DNA of 19,161 nt, taken from NCBI GenBank assembly GCA_002413265.1, contig DHWR01000057.1, forward strand, positions 1-19,161, read 5' to 3'. Of the stretch, positions 1 to 7,830 are shown piece after piece. A program made the position numbers and the translations under genes. Within the stretch, counting starts at the first letter, position 1; each line of letters starts with the position of its first letter. The notes beneath the pieces are model-generated. The model did not search any database. It was not told the DNA's origin and was given only the letters and a program-made list of their open reading frames with translations. The stretch is from Chloroflexi bacterium UBA5177 (lineage in GTDB: Bacteria > Chloroflexota > UBA5177).

Positions 1-1917
1 GAGAAATTTCGACTGCTGTCCGTCCTTCCTCTCAGTCACATGTTCGAGCAGTGCCTGGGCTTGATTCTGGCACTCACGCGCGGCGCGAGCATTCACTACC
101 CACCCAGCAGGCAGTCCACCATCCTGTTTAGATGCTTTCAAGAACAAAAGATCACGACGGTGCTGGCTGTGCCGCAGGCGCTCCAGCTTTTTATGGACGC
201 GATCGAGCGAGAAGCGCGCACGCAGGGGAAAGAGCAGTCATTTAAACGACTGCAGGCTATCGCGCGTCGCTTGCCGATCGACCAGCGACGCAAGGTATTC
301 CGGAAGCTCCATCAACGCCTGGGCGGCGAATTTCTCTTCTTCGTCTCGGGTGGCGCGCCCATCGATCCGGATCTCGTTCGACGTTGGGAGACGGTGGGCA
401 TCCGAGTCATCCAGGGTTACGGGGCCACGGAGACATCACCGGTGATGACGGCAACCACCTGGGAAAACACTGATCCGGCCACCGTAGGGCGTCCGATTCC
501 CGAAATGGACATTCGCATTGCCGACGACGGCGAGGTGCTCGCCCGGGGCCCGAGCGTGACCCGAGGCTACTGGCAACATCAGGACGCTACCCAGGCCGCC
601 TTCCAAGATGGCTGGTACCTGACGGGTGACCTCGGGGAGCTACGCGAAGGCAACCTCTACCTGCGGGGCCGCAAGAAGAACATGATCGTCCTGTCAAATG
701 GTCAGAACGTGTTTCCGGAAGACGTGGAGCTTGCCCTGCATCGTACCGGGAAAGTCCTCGACGCGGTCGTCATAGGTCTGCCGACTCCGGACGGCAGTCA
801 GGTGCACGCGGTGTTGCTGCCGAACGGATCCGAGGCAGAACCTATCGACATAATCCGCGACGCGAATACCACGCTCTCCGCACACCAGCAGATTCACAGC
901 CACACGGTGTGGGAGGAACAGGACTTCCCGAGAACTCACACACTCAAAGTGAAGCGGCAAGAGGTCGCCGATGCCGTGGCCGCGAAGGGAGCCGGCCGGC
1001 AAAAGGCGAGCTCCCCATCCGCTTCGATGCCGCCTTCGGAAGGGACCCCGTTGCAGCATGTCATCGCAGAGGCGGCCCGAGTTGGAGTGAATGAGATCAG
1101 GCCGGAGGCGCGGCTCGGAGAGGATCTGGGTCTGGACTCACTGGGCCGCGTCGAACTGCTCGCGGCTATAGAGTCGGAGCTGGGAGTCTACCTCGAAGAG
1201 TCGAAGGTAGAACCGACGACAACCGTGGCGGAGGTGGAAGCACTAATCGGTGCGCAGGAGCGAGGTTCGAGACCCAGCTACCACGACTGGCCATTGAATC
1301 CGGTAACCGGTGTGGCCCGACGAGCTCTGCAAGTACCTGCCTTCGCTTTGCTCGATGCGTTCGCACCGGCGACCGTCATCGGGCTCGACTGCCTTCGGGA
1401 CCTCACGCTCCCGGCACTCTTCGTCTCGAACCACGTGAGCAACGCCGACGCGCCGGCACTCATTCACGCCCTGCCGCCGCGAGTACGGGGGCGGCTTGCG
1501 GTTGCGGCGGCCGACGACTATTTCTATCAGCACTCGTGGATCGGAGCGGGTGTTTCCCTGGTCCTCAACGCCTTCCCGTTCTCGCGCACGACCAACATCC
1601 GCCCAACTCTCGAGAGGAGTGCCCGGCTACTCGACGAAGGGTGGTCCATCCTCATCTTTCCGGAGGGCACGCGCACGGACACCGGGGAGCTTGGCGCTTT
1701 CAAAGGAGGCGTGGGGCTCCTGTCCGTGGAGATGGGAGTGCCGGTGGTGCCCGCTTATCTAGCCGGCATCGAAAATGTTCTTCCCAAACACGGCTACGTT
1801 CCGCATCGGGCCAAGGTAGAGATCCGTTTTGGCCGGCCTCTGCACTTCGCCATAGGCACTCCATACGACGACGCAACCGCGGCGGTTGAAGATGCCGTGC
1901 GCGGCCTCTCGACCTGA
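1..1917 (+). CDS. Acyl-activating enzyme (AMP-binding) fused to acyl carrier domain and PlsC-type acyltransferase, 5'-truncated by window
   Basis: The frame is open from base 1, so the start lies outside the window; 638 residues are visible. The order is ANL adenylating domain, carrier domain, acyltransferase. Visible adenylation motifs are LPLSHMFEQ near the left edge, YGATETSP (residues 140-147), GWYLTGDLGEL, GRKKNMIVLSNGQN (from 223) and THTLKVKR with the likely catalytic Lys316. The carrier domain has LGLDSLGRVEL with phosphopantetheine Ser380. The acyltransferase has NHVSNAD (His478, Asp483; HX4D) and FPEGTR (553-558), both diagnostic of the PlsC/LPLAT family. Known family roles: fatty acid activation as acyl-AMP, loading onto a thiol, and transfer to lysophospholipid or glycerol-3-phosphate. 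My inference is a self-contained fatty-acid scavenging enzyme, comparable in logic to Aas but with an internal carrier. Substrate is unknown. The missing N-terminus (perhaps 200 residues) should hold the P-loop-like A3 motif. Confidence 0.9.
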   Translation, partial: EKFRLLSVLPLSHMFEQCLGLILALTRGASIHYPPSRQSTILFRCFQEQKITTVLAVPQALQLFMDAIEREARTQGKEQSFKRLQAIARRLPIDQRRKVFRKLHQRLGGEFLFFVSGGAPIDPDLVRRWETVGIRVIQGYGATETSPVMTATTWENTDPATVGRPIPEMDIRIADDGEVLARGPSVTRGYWQHQDATQAAFQDGWYLTGDLGELREGNLYLRGRKKNMIVLSNGQNVFPEDVELALHRTGKVLDAVVIGLPTPDGSQVHAVLLPNGSEAEPIDIIRDANTTLSAHQQIHSHTVWEEQDFPRTHTLKVKRQEVADAVAAKGAGRQKASSPSASMPPSEGTPLQHVIAEAARVGVNEIRPEARLGEDLGLDSLGRVELLAAIESELGVYLEESKVEPTTTVAEVEALIGAQERGSRPSYHDWPLNPVTGVARRALQVPAFALLDAFAPATVIGLDCLRDLTLPALFVSNHVSNADAPALIHALPPRVRGRLAVAAADDYFYQHSWIGAGVSLVLNAFPFSRTTNIRPTLERSARLLDEGWSILIFPEGTRTDTGELGAFKGGVGLLSVEMGVPVVPAYLAGIENVLPKHGYVPHRAKVEIRFGRPLHFAIGTPYDDATAAVEDAVRGLST

Positions 1918-1941
1918 TTTATGCCGCGTCGCAGTCGTGGA

Positions 1942-1977
1942 CCGAGCGAAGGCGCTCGGCTTACGATAAAAGTAAGC
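1942..1977 (+). terminator. Tandem hairpins after the acyltransferase fusion gene
   Basis: A perfect 7-bp GC-rich stem, CCGAGCG (1942-1948) with CGCTCGG (1953-1959) and AAGG loop, begins 25 nt after the stop codon. A second stem, GCTTAC (1959-1964) with GTAAGC (1972-1977), shares one base with it, so the two compete. There is no U-tract, so an intrinsic terminator is possible but not certain. Confidence 0.35.
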
Positions 1978-2051
1978 GGCGCGATGTTGTCGGTCAACGC
2001 GTACAGGCAAGGGAAGGTCCAGGGGCGCCGCGAGTAGCAGGGAGAGAGACC

Positions 2052-2465
2052 GTGCCAGCGACAAAAGATCGGGTCAAGCCACAAGACGAGCAAATCGTTC
2101 GGGAAACTCGGCCCAGCGAAGACTCATTCGTTTATTGCAAGGGCTGTGGCACGCAGCTCGAGAGCCGAAGCAAGCTGCAGAAGCCGCGAGCGGTGGTTGA
2201 ATACATGATGTGCGAGCCGTGTCGCGAGAGGCATGGACACGCGTTGATGCCATCTCCCGGTTCTCCAACCTACTGCTTCAGATGTGGAAGAAAGGAAGAA
2301 ATTTTCGTTGAGCCAAGCATATCCCCGATAACGCACCACCTGTGCGTGCATTGCCTCCCGAGCGAGCAGAGCGGTATCGATTCGGCGACTTCGCGCCGCC
2401 ACCGAAAGAGCCCGTCGAGGTTGAGTCCCAAGCCAAGACGGCAGTGCGGTAAATGGCCGGACTGA
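2052..2465 (+). CDS. Small zinc-ribbon-like protein of unknown function
   Basis: 137 residues from a GTG start, with a purine-rich ribosome site (AGGGAGAG) just upstream. The central part has two pairs of CxxC knuckles: CKGC...CEPC and CFRC...CVHC. This spacing suggests two treble-clef or zinc-ribbon units binding one or two zinc ions. The C-terminal 30 residues are basic and low complexity (Ser/Arg/Pro/Lys), so the protein may bind nucleic acid. The next gene overlaps its end by 13 bp, which suggests translational coupling. I do not recognise a named family. Cytoplasmic, as no signal or membrane segment is visible. The 134-nt gap before it holds the tandem hairpins and no clear promoter. Confidence 0.6.
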   Translation: MPATKDRVKPQDEQIVRETRPSEDSFVYCKGCGTQLESRSKLQKPRAVVEYMMCEPCRERHGHALMPSPGSPTYCFRCGRKEEIFVEPSISPITHHLCVHCLPSEQSGIDSATSRRHRKSPSRLSPKPRRQCGKWPD

Positions 2466-2686
2466 GTCACGAAGAATTCGAGGTTGTCGCGCGGGAGATC
2501 CAGGCTGCCTGGGAGGGCGCCGCAACGCGGGACGCCGGCTTCACCGTCGTAGTCGAGTACGGGCGCAAATACGGGTACAAGAACGTCATCGCGGCGATTC
2601 AAAAGCGGACTCCCAAGAGGTTCGAGTCAGGCCAATCCGTGGATGATTGGATCGAAGAGCGGCACAAAGAGGAGTCGAGCGGGTAG
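2453..2686 (+). CDS. Small hypothetical protein coupled to zinc-ribbon gene
   Basis: 77 residues starting ATG inside the last codons of the preceding gene (13-bp overlap), so it is probably translated by coupling. It is acidic, mostly helical in appearance (LSHEEFEVVAREIQAAW near the start), with a central GYKNVIAAIQKRTPKRF stretch and a charged C-terminus (DDWIEERHKEE). No cysteines, membrane segments or known motifs. I do not recognise it. The reading frame is supported mainly by overlap, codon composition and absence of a better frame. Confidence 0.5.
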   Translation: MAGLSHEEFEVVAREIQAAWEGAATRDAGFTVVVEYGRKYGYKNVIAAIQKRTPKRFESGQSVDDWIEERHKEESSG

Positions 2687-2696
2687 ACTTGAATGG

Positions 2697-2720
2697 TTTT
2701 TGGCGATTTACCGCCAAAAA
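2697..2720. promoter_or_regulatory. Perfect 9-bp-arm palindrome upstream of HU, possible operator
   Basis: TTTTTGGCG (2697-2705) and CGCCAAAAA (2712-2720) are exact reverse complements around a 6-nt centre (ATTTAC). The element ends 26 bp before a TATGAT -10 hexamer, where a dimeric repressor or activator could sit. It lies only 10 nt after the previous stop codon, so it could also act as a hairpin terminator, although no U-tract follows on the + strand. I do not recognise the motif. Confidence 0.45.
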
Positions 2721-2746
2721 TTGTGGTTTAGAGAGGGCCCCTTCGC

Positions 2747-2752
2747 TATGAT
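2747..2752 (+). promoter_or_regulatory. Probable -10 element of the HU gene
   Basis: TATGAT matches the TATAAT consensus at 5 of 6 positions and lies 35 nt before the HU ATG. This leaves a leader of about 28 nt that contains the strong ribosome site. No good -35 is seen at 17 nt (TGGTTT); TTGTGG is present but with a 20-nt spacer, so activation by a factor at the adjacent palindrome is conceivable. Confidence 0.4.
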
Positions 2753-2787
2753 GGGCTGTGGACGACCACGCGAGAAGGAGGGATCGT

Positions 2788-3072
2788 ATGACGATAGGGA
2801 AGTCGGAGCTCCAGCAGTCGGTTGCAGAGAAGGCGGGGCTGAATAAGGCCCAGGCCGGCCGCGCAGTTGACGCGGTCCTCGATGCAATCACGGAAGCCTT
2901 GTCCAGCGGCGAGGAAGTTCGACTCACCGGTTTCGGGAATTTCCGCGTGACTCAGACCGCGGCTCGTACGGGGCGAAACCCGCGAACGGGAGAAACCCTG
3001 AATATTCCTGCCGGAAAGCGGCCGACCTTTACCGCAGGCTCGCGCCTGAAGGGTTCGGTCGGAGGCAAGTAG
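2788..3072 (+). CDS. hup: HU family histone-like DNA-binding protein
   Basis: 94 residues, the normal HU length. The start chosen is the ATG at 2788 because GGAGGG sits at ideal spacing before it; a GTG at 2758 in the same frame would add ten Arg-rich residues and has no ribosome site. Recognisable HU features are the N-terminal helices (MTIGKSELQQSVAEKAGLN), the RLTGFGNFRV turn, and the beta-arm GRNPRTGETL with the DNA-intercalating proline, followed by IPAGKRPTFTAGSRLK. HU acts as a homodimer, bends DNA without strong sequence preference, and compacts the nucleoid. It appears to be a single-gene unit with its own promoter and a strong hairpin downstream. Confidence 0.95.
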   Translation: MTIGKSELQQSVAEKAGLNKAQAGRAVDAVLDAITEALSSGEEVRLTGFGNFRVTQTAARTGRNPRTGETLNIPAGKRPTFTAGSRLKGSVGGK

Positions 3073-3088
3073 CACAACCCAGCGAACC

Positions 3089-3137
3089 AAGCTGTTTAGA
3101 GGGAGGGATGAGGCGACTCGTCCCTCCCTCTCAGCTT
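3089..3137. terminator. Long GNRA-capped hairpin between convergent HU and DUF1028 genes
   Basis: AGAGGGAGGGA (3098-3108) pairs exactly with TCCCTCCCTCT (3121-3131). The stem continues inward through a T-G pair and GAG/CTC to a GCGA tetraloop (3113-3116). Outside a TTT bulge, AAGCTG (3089-3094) pairs with CAGCTT (3132-3137). This gives about 21 bp in all. It begins 16 nt after the HU stop and covers the stop codon of the opposite gene. It has no U-tract, so it may end transcription from both sides by structure alone or protect the 3' ends. Confidence 0.55.
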
Positions 3138-4006
3138 GCTGGGAACCGCTCCCGCAGATATTCCAGAGCGACCCGATCTATCTGGGGACCCTCTCGCCAG
3201 CGATTCTCAAGGTTCTCTTGGCCAAACAGAGCCCGGAACGCTTCTCGTGTGCCGTCGTCATAGCCGCCGCTAGACGCCGGTCGCCCCGAGCGGCGCAGGA
3301 TCGCTTGGATTTCTCTGGTCAGATCCTCGTCGATTGGAAGAACATCCTCGGCCCGTGTGTCGAAGAAATACAGCCTATGGATTTCGAGCAATCGCGCCAG
3401 TTCTTCGATTGGTCTGGAGTGGTCATCCACCCGAAGATCGATGGCCCGGTCGTTATGTCCGCCGTAGCCTCCGTGCTCGCGCACGACCAGAAGCGCGGCG
3501 GATTGCTGTCCACGGCTGTCGCCTCCAGCCTGCTGGCCCGCGGACAAAGCGAGCAGCAAGCGATCGGCAAGGATGCCGGAGCTGGCTTCGAAGGACTCGG
3601 CGAGACTATCCACGACCTCTGGACCGGTGAGTATATTGCCCTGTGCCGCGTACCGCAGGCCGGACCGACCGCCTGACCAGTCGGGACAATTGCTTCCGGT
3701 GAACGTTGCACTTTCGCCGGATGAATCGATAACGCCAACTTGCCGTTCGTCCCGCCCCTCGTCGGCGGCGAGGATGCCGTTTAGAGCACTCCGGGCGCCG
3801 CATCCCTCGACCATGAAAGCGAGTGCCACGGGGCCAAAGGTTGTGTTTGCGTAGGCCTGCGTGGCAACTGCTCCGACGCCCGCCGTGGCGAAGGGAACGA
3901 CCGCTCCGACTGAAAGGAACTTCGAGGCGACCGCGATCCCCAGTTCGGCCGCCTCCGGATCGCACGCGACGATCGAGAACGTCGAAACCCTTTGCGTCTT
4001 CGCCAT
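3131..4006 (-). CDS. DUF1028 family protein (Ntn-hydrolase-like)
   Basis: 291 residues. The start is the ATG at 4006, preceded by GGAGGT at good spacing; an upstream ATG at 4030 lacks this. The N-terminus (STFSIVACDPEAAELGIAVAS) and the GAVVPFATAGVGAVATQAYAN segment are typical of DUF1028, which adopts the Ntn-hydrolase fold of proteasome-like and asparaginase-like enzymes. Reactions of bacterial members are not well established; the small hydroxyl residues after the initiator methionine region may serve as nucleophile, which is inference. The central part carries the AAQGNILTGPEVVDSLAESF and GGYGGHNDRAIDLRVDDH motifs. The C-terminal 90 residues form an extra helical tail (from about RPIEELARLLEIH) often seen in the family. 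Single-gene unit, divergent from the acyl-CoA dehydrogenase. Confidence 0.85.
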   Translation of the reverse strand: MAKTQRVSTFSIVACDPEAAELGIAVASKFLSVGAVVPFATAGVGAVATQAYANTTFGPVALAFMVEGCGARSALNGILAADEGRDERQVGVIDSSGESATFTGSNCPDWSGGRSGLRYAAQGNILTGPEVVDSLAESFEASSGILADRLLLALSAGQQAGGDSRGQQSAALLVVREHGGYGGHNDRAIDLRVDDHSRPIEELARLLEIHRLYFFDTRAEDVLPIDEDLTREIQAILRRSGRPASSGGYDDGTREAFRALFGQENLENRWREGPQIDRVALEYLRERFPAS

Positions 4007-4035
4007 TGGGACCTCCCTGCCGGGCAGCATTACCT

Positions 4036-4044
4036 TGATAGAAT
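4036..4044 (+). promoter_or_regulatory. Possible extended -10 for the acyl-CoA dehydrogenase operon
   Basis: TGaTAGAAT combines a TG extension with a TAGAAT hexamer in the 153-bp divergent gap. A -35 is not evident. The predicted leader to the GTG at 4160 would be about 110 nt. Supported only by motif and position. Confidence 0.25.
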
Positions 4045-4159
4045 GTGCGGCTTGGGCGCCGGGACCTATTCAGGTATCCAGAAGCGGATATCTCGTCATG
4101 ACGCGCCCCTTACCAGCCTTTCGGGGACATACGTCGGGCGCCCCTCGCAGGAGACCAAT

Positions 4160-5374
4160 GTGATCGATCTCGAGCTGACGCCAGATCAGCAGCTGCTGGT
4201 CAATACCGTTCGCGAGTACATGGCAAAAGAGTTCGCGCCGTCCATTCAAGAGAACGACATCAAACATTATTACGACCCGGCGACCTTCAGCAAGCTCGCC
4301 GCGATTGGCCTGACGGGTGTCTGCTTTCCTGAGCGATATGGCGGAGCGGGCATGGATTACGTATCGCTCGGACTGGTCTCCGAAGAGCTCGAGTACGTGG
4401 ATCATGCATACCGGACCATCATGTCCGTCCACGTCGGGCTTTGCGGGTGCGGAATATACGTGTGGGGGAGCGAAGAGCAGAAGCAGAGGCTCCTCAAGCC
4501 ACTCGCCTCGGGGGAGAGGTTCGGAGCCTTCGGGCTGACCGAGCCAAATGCCGGTTCCGACGTGGCAGCACTCAAGGCGACGGCTCGGCGTGACGGCGGC
4601 TCGTACATCCTCAATGGCGAGAAGACCTGGGTATCGTACGCCGACTATGCCGACACCTTCCTGATCTTCGCCAAGACCGATCCGGAGGCGGGACACCGAG
4701 GCATTTCCGCATTCGTGGTCAATCGAGACGAGTCGGATGGGCTCGAAACCGCGCCGATAAAACACAAGGCGGGCATCCACGCGGGCGACACGGGGAGCAT
4801 TTTCATGCACGACGTGAGAGTGCCCGAGGCCAATAGATTGGGTGAAGAGGGAGAAGGATTCGTCATCGCCATGACGTCTCTCGAGAACGGCCGGTACACG
4901 GTGGGAGCAGGGGCGTGCGGGACCATTCGGGCCTGCCTGGACTACAGCGTCAAGTACGCGAACGATCGACAAGCCTTCGGACAGGCCATCGGTAGGTTTC
5001 AGCTGGTGCAGCAGATGATCGCCAAGATGTATCAGCGATATGAGGCAGGAAGGCTTCTCTACCTCAAGGCGGGCTGGCTCAAGAATCGGGGCGAACCTTC
5101 GAATCGAGCGGTGTCGCTGGCCAAGTGGTATGCCTGTGACGCTGCCTTCGAGTCGGCTTCAGACGCGGTAGAGGTTCATGGCGCGTATGGGTACTCGGAC
5201 GAGTATCCGGTGTTTCGGTATCTCCGCAATTCGAAGGCGCCGGTCATCTATGAAGGCACGCGCGAGATCCATACGATGATGCAAGGGGAGTACGCGCTCG
5301 GCTACCGGGAGGATCGGCGTCCTCGCCGCACTCTACCGGCATATCAGCCCGAGCGCGAGACAGCACTGGCGTAA
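4160..5374 (+). CDS. Acyl-CoA dehydrogenase, glutaryl-CoA-dehydrogenase-like
   Basis: 404 residues from GTG at 4160, chosen because an AGGAGA site precedes it and the family N-terminus ([20 protein letters not shown]) follows at once; an in-frame ATG at 3992 would add 56 unrelated residues and run into the opposite gene. FAD-binding motif [11 protein letters not shown], the [14 protein letters not shown] region and the active-site base Glu365 in YEGTREIH are all present. The stretch AYRTIMSV resembles GYRSAMSV of glutaryl-CoA dehydrogenase and keeps the arginine (Arg85) that binds the substrate's distal carboxylate there. It should oxidise a short acyl-CoA to the enoyl-CoA, passing electrons to ETF. 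Glutaryl-CoA is the best guess, with butyryl- or other short-chain CoA as alternatives. First gene of a two-gene operon; 23 nt to the next start. Confidence 0.88.
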   Translation: MIDLELTPDQQLLVNTVREYMAKEFAPSIQENDIKHYYDPATFSKLAAIGLTGVCFPERYGGAGMDYVSLGLVSEELEYVDHAYRTIMSVHVGLCGCGIYVWGSEEQKQRLLKPLASGERFGAFGLTEPNAGSDVAALKATARRDGGSYILNGEKTWVSYADYADTFLIFAKTDPEAGHRGISAFVVNRDESDGLETAPIKHKAGIHAGDTGSIFMHDVRVPEANRLGEEGEGFVIAMTSLENGRYTVGAGACGTIRACLDYSVKYANDRQAFGQAIGRFQLVQQMIAKMYQRYEAGRLLYLKAGWLKNRGEPSNRAVSLAKWYACDAAFESASDAVEVHGAYGYSDEYPVFRYLRNSKAPVIYEGTREIHTMMQGEYALGYREDRRPRRTLPAYQPERETALA

Positions 5375-5397
5375 GCACAGGAGGGGAGGAAGCGGCT

Positions 5398-6471
<1,074 letters not shown>

Positions 6472-6541
6472 TACTGGCGCCTCCCCGAAGGCCGTCTCGA
6501 ACATTCTGGACCTAGAAGTTCCTCGCCGATAACTACGCACT

Positions 6542-6793
6542 ATGGTTGCCACATTGAGTCGTTTGCCCGGCAGAGATCTGGCCGACATTCGTGATCGCGC
6601 GCAGCTAGTTGCGACCCGGCAAGACCAGGTCTATCGATTACTTCGGCGCGGGTTCGGTGACGCTCCACATCGGCTGACTCATATGCCGTTTGGCCATGCC
6701 AGCATCACTTTTGCAGCATCGCTCGGTGGCCGCGATGTCATCGCACGTACCAACGCCGACCTGACAGCCTACGACTCGACCTTACTAGCCTAG
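6542..6793 (+). pseudogene. Probable 5' remnant of an aminoglycoside-phosphotransferase-like gene
   Basis: 83 codons from ATG. The segment YRLLRRGFGDAPHRLTHMPFG followed by HASITFAASLGGRDVIARTN looks like the N-terminal lobe of APH/choline-kinase-type phosphotransferases, where the beta-strands end in an R-x-N motif. The similarity stops at about residue 75 and a TAG follows, so the catalytic lobe (HxDxxxxN and DxD motifs) is absent. The stop overlaps the end of the convergent gene by 9 bp. No ribosome site is seen. I read this as a deletion remnant; it could instead be a small stand-alone protein or chance. It fills most of the 313-nt gap after the isocitrate dehydrogenase gene. Confidence 0.4.
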
Positions 6794-7090
6794 CCGCCTG
6801 CCCGTCAGCCGCTCCTCGAGGTGCTCCAGAGCTCTGATCAGATCCTGCCGTTCATCTCGAAGCTGTTGCAGCTCGTTTTCGAGCTCGCTCCGATTGCCCA
6901 CGATCTCCAGCCAGCGCTTGATAGCAGGAAACTCGACGACCGAAGAATCGTCTTTCAGTAGCTGTTCTGCAATCCCCGAGAACTCGAGCGTTTCGTTCAT
7001 CTCGGAGATGTCCTGCTCGATCTCATGCAATGATTCGGTCAGGTCGAGGCGCATGAGAATCAGCGCATCGCGCGCCGTGTAGCCTTCCAC
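6785..7090 (-). CDS. Small coiled-coil protein of unknown function
   Basis: 101 residues from a GTG at 7090, chosen because AGGGG lies 6 nt before it; the frame is open further upstream into the preceding gene, and an ATG at 7051 is another option. The last 45 residues (from about RWLEIVGNRSELENELQQLR onward) have heptad-like spacing of leucines and many Glu/Arg, so a coiled coil is likely. The first half contains TESLHEIEQDISEMNETLEF, also helical. No cysteines or membrane segment. It follows the 7143-7646 gene by 52 nt on the same strand and is probably co-transcribed. I do not recognise a family. Confidence 0.5.
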   Translation of the reverse strand: MEGYTARDALILMRLDLTESLHEIEQDISEMNETLEFSGIAEQLLKDDSSVVEFPAIKRWLEIVGNRSELENELQQLRDERQDLIRALEHLEERLTGRRLG

Positions 7091-7142
7091 GTATACCCCT
7101 AGAGCCGCGGTGGCGTGGATGGTAGGGTTGGAAGCGGCTGCC

Positions 7143-7646
7143 TCAGGCTTTCTCTGCCGTGGCCTTCTGCCGACGCTCGAAGGCAGCGTTGAGAATCGCC
7201 TCGATCTCATCCAGGCCAAGTCGGACCAGCCGCTTGTTCCAGGTTGTCGCCTCTTCGTCGGTCGGGAACGTGTAGGTCAGAACGAGACCGTCTTCAAGTT
7301 CATCGAGGACGATGTTGCTGGCCTTCGCCTGATCGAGCTCGTACCCGAGAGCGCGGAAAAAATCGGCGTGCCCATTGGGGAAGTTCGCCCAGATGCCCTG
7401 ATGGTGTGCTTGCTTGGTCGGTTTGCGACTAGCGAAAAGCCGTTCCAGCTGCTCTTCCAGGGTTTCACGCTTGAAATGCTCAACCTGCGGCTCCATTTTG
7501 TGAAGGGCTCGCTGGATGCGCACGATAAATCCATCAGAAACCTCGGCGAGACTGATGCGGCAGCTTGGCTCCTCGTCGAGATACGAGCCGACAGCTCGCA
7601 ACAGCCACTGGTAGGTTTCGTATCGATTCGCAGGAAGCGTGGACAT
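7143..7646 (-). CDS. Conserved-looking hypothetical protein
   Basis: 167 residues from ATG, with a GGATGGGG ribosome site. The protein looks folded and soluble: a first part (YETYQWLLRAVGSYLDEEP) with an alternating strand-helix pattern, a middle helix rich in Glu (ETLEEQLERLFASRK), and a second part (LGYELDQAKASNIVLDELED then GLVLTYTFPTDEEATTW) that repeats the beta-strand character of the first. A basic tail ends it. No signal peptide, cysteine pairs or catalytic motif. I do not recognise a family. It has its own promoter-like element at 7694-7699 and is followed by the coiled-coil gene. Confidence 0.6.
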   Translation of the reverse strand: MSTLPANRYETYQWLLRAVGSYLDEEPSCRISLAEVSDGFIVRIQRALHKMEPQVEHFKRETLEEQLERLFASRKPTKQAHHQGIWANFPNGHADFFRALGYELDQAKASNIVLDELEDGLVLTYTFPTDEEATTWNKRLVRLGLDEIEAILNAAFERRQKATAEKA

Positions 7647-7693
7647 CGGTTTACCCCATCCATTCTGCGGCGGTATACGTCAGATGTGCCGCC

Positions 7694-7699
7694 ATTGTA
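7694..7699 (-). promoter_or_regulatory. Probable -10 for the 7143-7646 gene
   Basis: On the minus strand TACAAT matches TATAAT at 5 of 6 positions, 47 nt before the ATG, which would leave a leader of about 40 nt carrying the ribosome site. Upstream are two copies of TCGAAC 14 bp apart; a standard -35 is not seen. Confidence 0.4.
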
Positions 7700-7830
7700 C
7701 CCGAATGTTCGATAGAGCGCGTTCGAGGCGTTTAAGCTAGCATCCTACGACACCGAGGCTGAAACGTCAAGCACTGGGGCGTCCAAATCACTCATCGGTT
7801 TTCGACCGCCAGCTTCGCAAAAGGAAGCCG

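Noticed and set aside
2758..2787. GTG start giving a longer HU
   Set aside because: It is only 5 nt after the -10 and lacks a ribosome site; HU proteins start at the MTIGKSEL position, where GGAGGG is correctly placed.
4070..4972. 300-codon open frame on - strand over the acyl-CoA dehydrogenase
   Set aside because: Antisense to a dehydrogenase with clear FAD and active-site motifs; His/Arg-rich composition typical of shadow frames.
7110..7715. 201-codon open frame on + strand over the unknown gene at 7143-7646
   Set aside because: The minus-strand gene has a ribosome site, a -10 and a more protein-like composition; the plus frame has no ribosome site. Neither has a known family, so this choice is somewhat less certain than the others.
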